Shown here: positions 25,402 to 34,262 of the stretch, piece by piece
Numbering within the stretch: the stretch's first letter is position 1
Layout: each line of letters begins with the position of its first letter
Source of the DNA: Microvirga sp. BSC39
GTDB taxonomy: Bacteria > Pseudomonadota > Alphaproteobacteria > Rhizobiales > Beijerinckiaceae
NCBI RefSeq assembly: GCF_000739015.1
Contig: NZ_JPUG01000078.1
Span: 372,001 to 436,000, forward strand
DNA: 64,000 bases
Direction of reading: 5' to 3'
Translations under genes and position numbers: made by a program
The notes under the pieces: model-generated
Database searches by the model: none
What the model was told of the DNA's origin: nothing
What the model saw: the letters and a program-made list of their open reading frames with translations, nothing else

Positions 25402-26568
25402 ATGACATCGAAGACGACGCTCAAGTTCATGCTGGCTGCAGGCGCACTCAGTGTTGGCATGTCTCATGGTGCCCTTGCGCAGGACACCGTCAAGATCGGC
25501 TCGGTTCTCTCAGCCACTGGGCCGGCCTCGTTCCTCGGCGAGCCGGAGGACAAGACGCTCAGGATGTATGTCGACAAGATCAATGCGGCCGGCGGCGTCG
25601 CGGGCAAGAAGATCGAGCTGGTGATCTATGACGATGGCGGCGATGCCAACAAGGCGCGCACCTTCGCCACACGCCTCGTCGAGGATGACAAGGTGGTCGC
25701 CATGGTCGGCGGATCGACGACCGGCACCACCATGGCGATGATCCCGGTGTTCGAGGATGCCAAGATTCCCTTCATTTCGCTCGCGGGCGCCATCGAGGTG
25801 ATCGACCCCGTGCGCAAGTTCGTCTTCAAGACGCCGCACACCGACAAGATGGCCTGCGAGAAGATCTTCGAGGACCTGAAGAAGCGCAATCTCACCAAGA
25901 TCGGCCTGATCTCTGGGACCGACGGCTTCGGGGCGTCCATGCGTGCGCAGTGCGTGAAGGTCGCGCCCAACTACGGCATGGAGATCGTGGCCGACGAGAA
26001 CTACGGCCCGCGCGACAGCGACATGACCGCCCAGCTCACCAAGATCAAGAACACGGCCGGCCTGCAGGCGGTCGTGAACCCGGGCTTCGGCCAGGGCCCT
26101 GCCATCGTGACCCGCAACTATGCACAGCTCGGCATGAGCAACGTCCCGTTCTACCAGAGCCACGGCGTTGCCTCGAAGAGCTTCATCGATCTCGCGGGGG
26201 CTGCGGCGGAGGGCGTCCGCCTGCCGGCTGCAGCGCTGCTCGTGGGCGACAAGCTGCCGGAGAGCGATCCGCAGAAAAAGGTCGTGACGGAATACAAGCA
26301 GGCCTACGAGAGCGCCACGAAGCAGCCGGTCTCCACCTTCGGCGGGCATGCCTATGACGGCCTCTTCATCCTGGTCGAGGCCATGAAGCGCGCCAACTCC
26401 ACGGATTCTGCGAAAATCCGTGACGAGATCGAGAAGACCAAGGGCTTCGTCGGCACCGGCGGCATCGTGAACATGTCGGCCACGGACCATCTCGGCCTCG
26501 ATCTCTCCGCGTTCCGCATGCTCGAGATCAAGGGCGGCGACTGGAACCTGGTGGCATCGGGCAGCTGA
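25402..26568 (+). CDS. livK: Liv-type periplasmic binding protein, probably for an aromatic acid
   Basis: The 388-residue precursor has a signal peptide ending ALAQ (about residue 26) and a type I periplasmic-binding fold (VKIGSVLSATGPASFLGEP; AMVGGSTTGTTMAMIPVFED). It is the binding protein of the five-gene HAAT-type importer that follows. Its place in the paa island and the shared operator suggest phenylacetate or a related aromatic acid rather than leucine; this is inference. The ribosome-binding site AGGAGG is strong. Confidence 0.85.
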   Translation: MTSKTTLKFMLAAGALSVGMSHGALAQDTVKIGSVLSATGPASFLGEPEDKTLRMYVDKINAAGGVAGKKIELVIYDDGGDANKARTFATRLVEDDKVVAMVGGSTTGTTMAMIPVFEDAKIPFISLAGAIEVIDPVRKFVFKTPHTDKMACEKIFEDLKKRNLTKIGLISGTDGFGASMRAQCVKVAPNYGMEIVADENYGPRDSDMTAQLTKIKNTAGLQAVVNPGFGQGPAIVTRNYAQLGMSNVPFYQSHGVASKSFIDLAGAAAEGVRLPAAALLVGDKLPESDPQKKVVTEYKQAYESATKQPVSTFGGHAYDGLFILVEAMKRANSTDSAKIRDEIEKTKGFVGTGGIVNMSATDHLGLDLSAFRMLEIKGGDWNLVASGS

Positions 26569-26586
26569 TCCTCGCCGATATGGACC

Positions 26587-26614
26587 AACGGGAGGCGGAT
26601 CACCGCCTCCCGTT
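26587..26614 (+). terminator. intercistronic hairpin between livK and livH
   Basis: AACGGGAGGCGG and CCGCCTCCCGTT form a perfect 12-bp stem with the loop ATCA. No T-run follows, so it is more likely a partial terminator or a 3'-end block that leaves more binding-protein mRNA than permease mRNA. Confidence 0.75.
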
Positions 26615-26641
26615 CGCCGATCTGAAGTCGCGGGACATCAT

Positions 26642-27514
26642 ATGGCCGAGTTCCTCCAGTTTCTCATCTCCGGGCTGACGGTTGGCGCCGTCTATGCGCT
26701 CGTCGCGCTGGGCTTCACGCTGATCTACAACGCATCCGGCGTGGTGAACTTCGCCCAGGGCGAATTCGTCATGCTCGGCGGCATGGTGACCGTGTTCGCA
26801 TCGGCCGCCGGCGTGCCGCTGCCCCTGGCTGCCGTTGTTGCGGTGGTGGCCGCTGTGGCGGTGGGGCTTCTTCTCCATCGCTTTGCCATCGAGCCCGCCC
26901 GCGGCGCATCGGCCGTGACCCTCATCATCATCACGATCGGCGCATCGATCCTGCTCCGCGGCCTTGCCGCAATCATCTTCGACAAGCAGTTTCACAAGCT
27001 TCCCGGCTTCACGGGCGAGGCGCCCATCGATGTTCTCGGCGCGGCCGTTCAGCCGCAGAGCTTCTGGGTTCTCGGCGGAACAGCCGTGGTCGTGGTGGCG
27101 CTTTACGTCTTCCTCGAGCACACGCTCCTCGGCAAGGCTGTTCTGGCCACAGCCGCGAACCGGCTGGCAGCGCGGCTGGTGGGCATCAACACGACCACGA
27201 TCATGGCTCTGGCCTTCGGAGGCTCCGCCGCCATCGGAGCCATCGCGGGCATTCTCGTCACGCCGATCACCCTGACGAATTACGATGTCGGCACATTGCT
27301 GGCCCTGAAGGGTTTTGCCGCCGCCATGCTGGGGGGAATGGGCAATCCGCTGGGGGCTGTCGTGGGCGGACTTCTGCTGGGTCTGTTGGAAGCCTTCGGG
27401 GCAGGCTACCTGAGCTCCACCTACAAGGACGCCTTCGCGTTCCTGGTCATCCTCATCGTCCTGTTCGCAGCCCCGCAGGGTCTGTTCGGACGTCGAGCCG
27501 TTGAGAGGGTGTGA
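26642..27514 (+). CDS. livH: HAAT-type ABC permease LivH
   Basis: The 290-residue protein is nearly all membrane helices (about eight). It starts with FLISGLTVGAVYALVALGFTLIYN, the signature opening of LivH, and has NFAQGEFVMLG. It forms the transport channel with LivM. The stop overlaps the region of the livM start. Confidence 0.9.
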   Translation: MAEFLQFLISGLTVGAVYALVALGFTLIYNASGVVNFAQGEFVMLGGMVTVFASAAGVPLPLAAVVAVVAAVAVGLLLHRFAIEPARGASAVTLIIITIGASILLRGLAAIIFDKQFHKLPGFTGEAPIDVLGAAVQPQSFWVLGGTAVVVVALYVFLEHTLLGKAVLATAANRLAARLVGINTTTIMALAFGGSAAIGAIAGILVTPITLTNYDVGTLLALKGFAAAMLGGMGNPLGAVVGGLLLGLLEAFGAGYLSSTYKDAFAFLVILIVLFAAPQGLFGRRAVERV

Positions 27515-27516
27515 GG

Positions 27517-28464
27517 ATGGGTGCTCTCCTGAACCAGCGCTTTATGACACTGGCCGTGCTGGCGGTCGTGATCGCCGTGCTCCCGCTCGTCTTTCCCTCA
27601 AGCTATTACTTCCGCGTCGCGTCGCTCGTGTGGGTGTCGGCGCTGGCGGCCATCGGCCTCAACATCCTCATGGGGCAGGCGGGGCAGGTCAGCCTCGGCC
27701 ACGCGGCGTTCTTCGGAATCGGAGCCTATGCCGTCGCCATCGGGCCGACGCATCTTGGGATCCCGCCCTGGGCGGCGATTCTCGTTGGTGCCGTGCTCTC
27801 TGCGGTGCTGGCCTATCTGGTTGGACGCCCGATCCTGCGGCTGAAGGGCCATTACCTCGCGATTGCGACCCTCGGCCTCGGCGTGCTCATCGCGCTCGTG
27901 ATTTCCACCGAAAGCGGCTGGACGGGCGGGCCGGACGGCATGCCGGTCGAGCGGCTGACCCTGTTCGGCTGGCGCGTCAGCGGGTCGAATACCTGGTATT
28001 GGGTGACCGGCGCCCTCCTGCTCATTGGAACCTGGATTGCCCTCAACCTCGATGAGACGCCGACAGGACGGGCGTTTCGCGCGCTGCACGACAGCGAGGT
28101 GGCGGCCCAGGTGGTGGGCGTCGATGTCGCCCGATTCAAGCTGCAGGCCTTCGTGATCGCGGCCGTCTATGCGTCGATTGCCGGCTCGGCGCTGGCCTTC
28201 ATGAACGGTTTCATCAACCCGGATCAGGCGGGCTTCCTGCACTCGGTGGAACTCGTCACCATCGTGGTTCTCGGGGGCCTCGGGTCCATTGTCGGCAGCA
28301 TCGTCGGGGCGGCCGTTCTGGTGACGCTGCCGCAGGCGCTGACGATCTTCCACGAATACGAGCATCTGCTTCTCGGCCTCATCATCATCGTGTCGATGAT
28401 CTTCATGCGCAACGGCATCGTGCCGAGCCTCTCGGGCCTGTTCCTGAGGAGGGCACGGTCATGA
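27517..28464 (+). CDS. livM: HAAT-type ABC permease LivM
   Basis: This 315-residue permease has about nine to ten membrane helices and the LivM motifs GLNILMGQAGQVSLGHAAF and LKGHYLAIATLG. I prefer ATG 27517 with GAGAGGG upstream; the GTG at 27511, overlapping the livH stop, is an alternative. Its stop overlaps livG (ATGA). Confidence 0.9.
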   Translation: MGALLNQRFMTLAVLAVVIAVLPLVFPSSYYFRVASLVWVSALAAIGLNILMGQAGQVSLGHAAFFGIGAYAVAIGPTHLGIPPWAAILVGAVLSAVLAYLVGRPILRLKGHYLAIATLGLGVLIALVISTESGWTGGPDGMPVERLTLFGWRVSGSNTWYWVTGALLLIGTWIALNLDETPTGRAFRALHDSEVAAQVVGVDVARFKLQAFVIAAVYASIAGSALAFMNGFINPDQAGFLHSVELVTIVVLGGLGSIVGSIVGAAVLVTLPQALTIFHEYEHLLLGLIIIVSMIFMRNGIVPSLSGLFLRRARS

Positions 28465-29243
28465 CGATCCTGACGGCGACGGATATCGGCATCTCCTTCG
28501 GCGGCGTGAAGGCCGTCGACGGGGTCGGCTTTTCGGTGAGCCCCGGCCAGATCCTCTCGATCATCGGTCCCAACGGAGCCGGCAAGACGACGCTCTTCAA
28601 CATCGTGTCCGGCATCTATGCCGCAAGTCGTGGCACGATCCATTTGGCCGATGAGGACGTGACCGGTCTCTCACCCCACGATCTGGCTGCTCGCGGGCTC
28701 TCCCGCACGTTCCAGAACCTGCAGATCTTCCAGCGCATGACCGCTTGCGAGAACGTGATGGTCGGACGCCACCTCCGGGAGAAATGCAGCCTCCTGCCGG
28801 CGCTGTTCAGAACTCCGTCCGTGACGCGCCAGAACCGGGAGACGCGGGCCGCGGCACTCGATCTTCTCGCCTCCGTGGGCCTGAAGGACGCCGCGGACGT
28901 GCCGGCCGGGTCGCTTCCCTATGGCGCCTGCAAGCGTCTTGAGATCGCCCGCGCCCTCGCGGCCGAGCCGCGCGTGCTGCTCCTCGACGAGCCGGCTGCC
29001 GGCTGCAACGCAGTCGAGACCGAAGAGATCGATCACCTGATCCGGCAGGTTGCCGACAGGGGCGTCGCCGTCGTGCTCGTGGAGCACGACATGAAGCTCG
29101 TCATGAAGATCTCTGACAGGATCCTGGTTCTTGAGCGGGGCAGGCCGCTGGCCGAGGGAACGCCGCGAGAGGTGCGCGATGATCCAAAGGTCGTTGAGGC
29201 TTATCTGGGACAGCACGGCGCCCGGGAGGCTGCCCGTGCTTGA
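28461..29243 (+). CDS. livG: HAAT-type ABC ATPase LivG
   Basis: The 260-residue ATPase has Walker A GPNGAGKTT, Walker B VLLLDEPAAG and the His switch (VEHDMK). The usual LSGGQ signature is replaced by LPYGACKRLEIARAL, as is common in the LivG branch (LSYGxQR). It binds the cytoplasmic face of LivH/LivM. Overlaps livM by 4 and livF by 8 bases. Confidence 0.9.
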   Translation: MTILTATDIGISFGGVKAVDGVGFSVSPGQILSIIGPNGAGKTTLFNIVSGIYAASRGTIHLADEDVTGLSPHDLAARGLSRTFQNLQIFQRMTACENVMVGRHLREKCSLLPALFRTPSVTRQNRETRAAALDLLASVGLKDAADVPAGSLPYGACKRLEIARALAAEPRVLLLDEPAAGCNAVETEEIDHLIRQVADRGVAVVLVEHDMKLVMKISDRILVLERGRPLAEGTPREVRDDPKVVEAYLGQHGAREAARA

Positions 29244-29940
29244 GGTCGAGAGCCTGCGCAGCGCCTATGGCCGGATCGAAGTTCTCAAAGGCGTCAGCCT
29301 CGAGGTTCGCACGGGCGAAGTCGTGGCGCTTGTCGGCGCAAACGGCGCCGGAAAGACCACGCTGCTGCGCGCGCTTTCAGGCGTGCAGCCGATCACCGGC
29401 GGTGAGATCCGCTTCAAGGGACAGCGCATCGACCGCCTGCACCCTCATCAGCGGGTGGAACTCGGCATCACTCAGTCGCCCGAAGGCCGACAGGTGTTCG
29501 GGCCTCTCACCGTCGAGGACAACCTGCGGCTCGGAGCCTACAGGCGGCGCGACAAGGAGATCGAGCAGGATCGCGACCGCGTCTTCGCGATGTTCCCGAT
29601 CCTGGCCGAGAAGCGTCATCTCCTGGCCGGCGGCTTGTCTGGCGGTCAGCAGCAGATGCTGGCCATCGGCCGGGCCCTGATGGGGCGTCCTAAGCTTCTG
29701 CTGCTCGATGAACCATCCCTTGGCTTGTCGCCGCTCTTAGTCGACCAGATTCTCGATGCCATCGTGTCCCTCAGGAAGGACGGCATCACGGTGCTTCTCG
29801 TGGAGCAGAACGCCAGCGCGGCTTTAGCCATCGCCGATCGCGGCTATGTGCTCGAGACCGGCAAGGTTGCCTATAGCGGCACGGGCTCTTCGCTGCTCGC
29901 CGACCCCCAGGTGAAGGCGGCCTATCTCGGAATCGAGTAG
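29236..29940 (+). CDS. livF: HAAT-type ABC ATPase LivF
   Basis: From GTG 29236 the protein has 234 residues, the usual LivF size. GGGAGG lies 6 bases before the GTG, inside livG. Walker A is GANGAGKTT, the signature LSGGQQQMLAIGRAL and Walker B LLLLDEPSLGLSP. The longer frame from 29131 would overlap livG by over 100 bases and is rejected. It converges on the DUF2783 gene. Confidence 0.9.
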   Translation: MLEVESLRSAYGRIEVLKGVSLEVRTGEVVALVGANGAGKTTLLRALSGVQPITGGEIRFKGQRIDRLHPHQRVELGITQSPEGRQVFGPLTVEDNLRLGAYRRRDKEIEQDRDRVFAMFPILAEKRHLLAGGLSGGQQQMLAIGRALMGRPKLLLLDEPSLGLSPLLVDQILDAIVSLRKDGITVLLVEQNASAALAIADRGYVLETGKVAYSGTGSSLLADPQVKAAYLGIE

Positions 29941-29953
29941 TCCGCCTGGCAGG

Positions 29954-30169
29954 TCATTCCGATGCGTCCTTCGGTTCCATGCTCTGCTTTGCGAGAGCAA
30001 TGGCTTCCTGGAGCACCGCATGCTCGCCGATGTGGTTGGCCAGGATCAGCACGAGGCGGCTGTTGAGCGCCGCACTGTCCTCGTCCGGCAACCCTCGATG
30101 CGCCTCGATCAGCGCACGATAGGTCTGATCCGGATCGGCCAGACGACTCTCGGTGACGAGCACGCTCAT
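29954..30169 (-). CDS. DUF2783 family small protein
   Basis: The 71-residue soluble protein matches DUF2783: an N-terminal DPDQTYRALIEAHRGL, then SRLVLILANHIGEHAVLQEAI. The family has no known function and is repeatedly found next to flavin monooxygenases of aromatic metabolism, as here. Its ATG overlaps the monooxygenase stop by 4 bases, so the two are coupled; it may be an accessory subunit or chaperone. Confidence 0.8.
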   Translation of the reverse strand: MSVLVTESRLADPDQTYRALIEAHRGLPDEDSAALNSRLVLILANHIGEHAVLQEAIALAKQSMEPKDASE

Positions 30170-31770
30170 GCACGATCTCCCTCAAATCCTTTCAGGCGGC
30201 GCGAAGCGTTTTCGATCAGCGACGGAGGCGCATGACGCCAACGTGCTGCAAGATGCTGGTCGGGGCGCACGAGATAGGTGCTGCCGGGACTTGCATCGAA
30301 GCGCTGGGCGAAGAAGCCGTGCTCGTCGATGAGATCGTCACCGATGATGAGAACGCGGGAGCCCGTGGGGGGCTGAGCTCCATTCGGGATGTGCAGAATC
30401 GTCTCCTCACCGCCAATGGCTTCCAGCAGCCATATCGGCTGCCCGCTGCGGTCGCGCATCGGGGCGTCGGGAAGGGGGGCGCCGAGCCGGGCAGAGCCGG
30501 ACCAGGGGTCCGCATCCGGCGTCGACAGGGGCGTGTCGTAAGTGGATGGCATCGACAGCCTGCCTGAGTTCACCATCCGCTTGGCAAAGGGAGCATGGCG
30601 CGCGAGCGACAGGGTCGCATCGCGGAACCGAAGCTCCTGCGCCGAGCGTGGTGCGATGAAGTCGGTCGAGCGGGTCGAGTGGCCGATATTCTCATCGGCC
30701 GCGGCGGAGCGTTCGATGTCGTAGGACTCGATCAGGCGCTCCGGCGCCTCGCCGTTGATGATGAAGGCGAGCTTCCACGCCAGATTGTCCGCATCCTGAA
30801 TGCCGGAATTCGCGCCTCGCGCGCCGAAGGGCGAGACCTGGTGGGCTGCGTCCCCGACGAAGACCACGCGGCCATGCACGAAGCGCTCCAGGCGGCGGCA
30901 CTGGAAGGTGTAGACCGAGACCCACTCAAGCGAGAAGTCGTCGTGGCCCAGCATCTGCCTGAGGCGCGGCATCACACGCTCGGGCGTCTGCTCGGCCTTC
31001 ACGTCCGCATCCGGTCCTAACTGCAGGTCGATGCGCCAGACGTCGTCAGGCTGCTTGTGCAGGAGGGCGGAGTGGCCGTCATGGAAGGGCGGGTCGAACC
31101 AGAACCAGCGCTCGGAAGGAAAGCTGCCCTTCATCCTCACGTCTGCGATGAGAAAGCGGTCTTCGAACACTTCTCCCTTGAACTCCAGCCCAAGCATCGT
31201 GCGCAAGGCGGAGCGCGCGCCATCGGCCGCCACGACCCACTCGGCGTCGAGATCGTAGGGGCCCTCAGGCGTCTCGACCGTGAGCGTCGCGCCATCGTTG
31301 CGGCGCTTCAGGTCGACGACCTTGTTGCGCCAGCGGATCTCAAGATACGGGAGCGCAGCAGCACGCTCGACGAGGGCATGTTCCAGATAATATTGCTGCA
31401 GGTTGATGAAGGCCGGCATCTTGTGGCCGTCCTCGGGCAGAAGGTCGAAGGCATAGAGCAGATCGTTGTTCTGGAAGACCTTGCCGATCTTCCAGGTCAC
31501 CCCTTTCTCAAGGCAGGGATGCGCCGCGCCGAGTCGGTCCAGGATTTCGAGGGTGCGCTTGGCATAGCAGATGCCGCGCGAGCCCTCGCCGATCCGGTCC
31601 GCATCGTCGAGAAGCACCACGGGAATGCCCCGCTGCGCGAGGTCGATGGCCGTGCAGAGCCCCACAGGACCGGCACCCACGACCACCACGGGGTGCTGGG
31701 CCGGGGAGGGGCGATCCTGATCAGGGCAGCGGCGGTAGCCGAACTGATAGAGGACCTTGCGGGTGTTCAT
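30166..31770 (-). CDS. FAD-dependent aromatic hydroxylase (MhpA/UbiH-like)
   Basis: The 534-residue flavoprotein is a class A monooxygenase. It has the Rossmann GxGxxG (VVGAGPVGLCTAIDLA), the DG motif (VVAADGARSALR) and the GD motif (VFVGDAAHQVSPFGARGANSGIQDA). A thioredoxin-like C-terminal domain is reduced. Relatives hydroxylate phenolic acids, for example 3-(3-hydroxyphenyl)propionate. The metallo-hydrolase upstream and DUF2783 downstream form the operon. The substrate is unknown; proximity to the paa island suggests a hydroxyaromatic acid. The ATG at 31770 follows GGGAAGAGAGG. Confidence 0.85.
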   Translation of the reverse strand: MNTRKVLYQFGYRRCPDQDRPSPAQHPVVVVGAGPVGLCTAIDLAQRGIPVVLLDDADRIGEGSRGICYAKRTLEILDRLGAAHPCLEKGVTWKIGKVFQNNDLLYAFDLLPEDGHKMPAFINLQQYYLEHALVERAAALPYLEIRWRNKVVDLKRRNDGATLTVETPEGPYDLDAEWVVAADGARSALRTMLGLEFKGEVFEDRFLIADVRMKGSFPSERWFWFDPPFHDGHSALLHKQPDDVWRIDLQLGPDADVKAEQTPERVMPRLRQMLGHDDFSLEWVSVYTFQCRRLERFVHGRVVFVGDAAHQVSPFGARGANSGIQDADNLAWKLAFIINGEAPERLIESYDIERSAAADENIGHSTRSTDFIAPRSAQELRFRDATLSLARHAPFAKRMVNSGRLSMPSTYDTPLSTPDADPWSGSARLGAPLPDAPMRDRSGQPIWLLEAIGGEETILHIPNGAQPPTGSRVLIIGDDLIDEHGFFAQRFDASPGSTYLVRPDQHLAARWRHAPPSLIENASRRLKGFEGDRA

Positions 31771-31803
31771 GGCGCCTCTCTTCCCTCTGTCCCGTTCCCG
31801 GCG

Positions 31804-32760
31804 TCAGCTCTGAAGCGCCGCCCACATCTCGCGGTCTCGCTCGGCCGTCCAGATGACGGGATGATCGATGCCGGAGGCTTCGTCGAAGGCGCGGGAGACG
31901 TTGAAGGGAAGGCAGTGCTCATAGATGGCGAAGTCTCCGAACTTCGGGTCCATGACCTCGCGGGTGGCCGCAAAGGTTTCCTTCAGCGAGCGCCCGCGCG
32001 CCGCCGACAGTTCAGCCGCCCCGTAGAGGGTCGTGACGAAGTCGCGGGTCATGGCCGCTGCCTCGCGGACCTGCTGGCTGCCGCGCAGGGCATCGCCACG
32101 CCCGGGCGCAATGGCCTGCGGCTGGAAGTCCAGAATGGCATCGAGGGTCAGCGGCCATTCGCGCAGGTAGGCATCGCCGCAATAGCAGGCCGAGTGATAC
32201 TCGACGAGATCGCCGGTGAACATTACTTCCGCATCCGGCACCCAGGCCACGATGTCGCCCGCCGTGTGGCCGGCGCCGAGATGGAACAGCTTCACCTCGC
32301 GCTTGCCCAGAAACACCGACATGCCGCTCTCGAAGGTGAGGGTGGGCCAGGTGAGGCCGTGTGGGATGCTGTTCTCGCCCCTGAACAGGCGCGGAAAGCG
32401 CCCGATCTCGGACGCCTTGTCCTGCTCGCCGCGCTCGACGATGAGATCGTAGGTAGCGTTCGAAGCAATGATGCCTTGCGCGTTGTAGGCCGAGGCGCCG
32501 AGAACGCGGACTGCATGGTAGTGCGAGAGCACCACGTACTTGATCGGCTTGTCGGTCACGGAGCGCACGCGGGCGATCACATCCTCGGCCATCATGGGAG
32601 TGGCCTGTGCGTCGATCACCATGCAGCCGTCATCGCCGACGATGATCCCGGAATTGGGATCTCCTTGAGCGGTATAGGCGTAAAGATCCGGTCCGATCTC
32701 CGTGAAGGACACCGTCTTGTCGGCCATATCTCCCGTCGAGGCGAAAGCCTTTTCACTCAT
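31804..32760 (-). CDS. metallo-beta-lactamase-fold hydrolase with altered metal motif
   Basis: The 318-residue protein has the MBL fold, but the HxHxDH motif reads SHYHAVRVL: His80 and His82 are present, while the Asp84-His85 positions are Val84-Arg85. Later metal-ligand positions remain (HLGAGHTAGD and MFTGDLVEYH). It may hold one metal or have lost hydrolytic chemistry. It is first in the operon with the flavin monooxygenase (33 bases on) and DUF2783. ATG 32760 has GGGAGAAG upstream. Confidence 0.8.
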   Translation of the reverse strand: MSEKAFASTGDMADKTVSFTEIGPDLYAYTAQGDPNSGIIVGDDGCMVIDAQATPMMAEDVIARVRSVTDKPIKYVVLSHYHAVRVLGASAYNAQGIIASNATYDLIVERGEQDKASEIGRFPRLFRGENSIPHGLTWPTLTFESGMSVFLGKREVKLFHLGAGHTAGDIVAWVPDAEVMFTGDLVEYHSACYCGDAYLREWPLTLDAILDFQPQAIAPGRGDALRGSQQVREAAAMTRDFVTTLYGAAELSAARGRSLKETFAATREVMDPKFGDFAIYEHCLPFNVSRAFDEASGIDHPVIWTAERDREMWAALQS

Positions 32761-32895
32761 GTGCTTCTCCCGCTGGCCGCGGTCCTTCTTCCGTCGCTGA
32801 GTGAGACGGTCAAACGACCAAAGGCGCTGTTTGCGAGCAGGTTAAACCCGATCCTGCGACCGTCAAGTTCACAAGCCTCAGGACGGGAGGGATCA

Positions 32896-33798
32896 TCAGC
32901 GCAGATTGAAACGCAGCGGTACCGAGATGGTGAATTGCTGCTGGGGGAGAGCCGCTGGTGCGGGAGGAAGGGATGAGCCCGGACTCGCTGCCGCGCGCGC
33001 TGCCTGGTCGAGAGCCGGATGTCCGGCGCTTTGCACCAAGGTGGAACTGACGATGCGCCCGGATCGATCCATGGTGAAGCGCAGGGTCGCAACGCCGCCG
33101 ACTCCCTGGCTACGGGCGACATCCGGGTAGCGCAGGCGATTCCGCAAGGCTGCGGCGAGACTTGCCACATACCGGTTGAGCACGGTCGGATCGGCCGAGG
33201 CCGCAGCGCCGCCCGTGTTCTCGCGCGAAGAGGAGGCCTGGCCCTGGTGCGCTTCGGACGGCGGCTGCGCGACAGTCCGCCGTGGAGGAGGTTTCCGCTC
33301 CACGGGCTTAAGTTGCTGCTTCTTCTCGGGTCTCGGTTGAGGCTTCGGCGAAGGTGGCTGCTCAACGGGCTTTGCGACAATCATCTCGGGTGGGGGAAGA
33401 GCCACGACAGACTCAGGCTCCATCGCCATCTCTGCATCGACCGCAGGCACTTCCGTCGTGTCTTGAGGTTCAAGGAGTTCAGCCGCTTCCTCAGGCTGCT
33501 CGGCCGTCACTTCTTCGGGCGGCAGAGTCGCGATGGATTCCGGCTCCAGCGGTACCGGTTCTGATTCCCCAGGGGGCGCTGCAACTGCGGACATCTCCGC
33601 AGGCGCGACGGACACTGCCTCCTCCATGGCGGGAGCGAGATCGATGGTGATCTCCTGCTCGCCAGGGGTGGTGTCCATCTTGCTGGATGGCCAGAGCGTC
33701 ATCGCTCCCAGAACGGCTCCGTGCAGGGCAAGCGCCGTGAGGAAGGCAGTTCCGAGCCGGCTTTGCTCCTGCGTCGAACGGATGCTTCGTGCGGACAT
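32896..33798 (-). CDS. tonB: TonB energy-transducing protein
   Basis: The 300-residue protein has an N-terminal membrane anchor (about residues 16-38), a long periplasmic region rich in Pro, Glu and Lys (QPPSPKPQPRPEKK), and a C-terminal TonB domain (RLRYPDVARSQGVGGVATLRFTMDRSG) ending in a beta strand. It couples the proton gradient to outer-membrane receptors with ExbB/ExbD. No TonB-dependent receptor is adjacent. It is the last gene of the exported protein-exbB-exbD-tonB operon. Confidence 0.88.
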   Translation of the reverse strand: MSARSIRSTQEQSRLGTAFLTALALHGAVLGAMTLWPSSKMDTTPGEQEITIDLAPAMEEAVSVAPAEMSAVAAPPGESEPVPLEPESIATLPPEEVTAEQPEEAAELLEPQDTTEVPAVDAEMAMEPESVVALPPPEMIVAKPVEQPPSPKPQPRPEKKQQLKPVERKPPPRRTVAQPPSEAHQGQASSSRENTGGAAASADPTVLNRYVASLAAALRNRLRYPDVARSQGVGGVATLRFTMDRSGRIVSSTLVQSAGHPALDQAARAAASPGSSLPPAPAALPQQQFTISVPLRFNLR

Positions 33799-33815
33799 CG
33801 CGCTTGTTTCAGGTT

Positions 33816-34262
33816 CTACCGGGCCGGTGTCCCGCTCGGCGCCTGGGCGATGAGCGAGACCTTGCTGAAGCCCGCTGCACTCACTTGCCCCATGATCTCG
33901 ACAATGCGTCCATAGGGAACAGCCCTGTCTCCGCGCACCAGCACAACCTGAGCTGGATCGGCGCTCGCAAGCGCCTTGAGCTTCGGCATCATCCCATCCG
34001 GCGTGAGCGGCTCCTTGTCGAGAAACGGCTGGCCCTGCGCGTCGATGCTGATCACGACCGGTTGCTTCGGCTGCGACACCTTCGCGGCTGCCGTTTTCGG
34101 CAGGTTCACCGGCACGCCGACCGTCATGAGAGGGGCTGCCACCATGAAGATGATGAGCAGCACGAGCATCACGTCGACAAGCGGCGTGACATTGATCTCG
34201 GACAGAGGGGCAATGCCGAACTCGTCATTCGGTTCGCTGGTGCGGAGCGGTCCCACGCCCAT
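33816..34262 (-). CDS. exbD: ExbD biopolymer transport protein
   Basis: The 148-residue protein has one N-terminal membrane helix after SEINVTPLVDVMLVLLIIFMV, with the essential Asp of ExbD/TolR in PLVDVML. The start ATG at 34262 overlaps the exbB TAA stop (TAATG). The longer frame to 34835 overlaps exbB and is rejected. It forms the proton channel with ExbB. Confidence 0.93.
   Translation of the reverse strand: MGVGPLRTSEPNDEFGIAPLSEINVTPLVDVMLVLLIIFMVAAPLMTVGVPVNLPKTAAAKVSQPKQPVVISIDAQGQPFLDKEPLTPDGMMPKLKALASADPAQVVLVRGDRAVPYGRIVEIMGQVSAAGFSKVSLIAQAPSGTPAR

Noticed and set aside
29131..29235. Extended N-terminus of livF
   Set aside because: It would overlap livG by over 100 bases; GTG 29236 has a clear ribosome-binding site.
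31057..32976. 639-codon plus-strand frame
   Set aside because: It runs antisense through two recognisable genes (the monooxygenase and the metallo-hydrolase).
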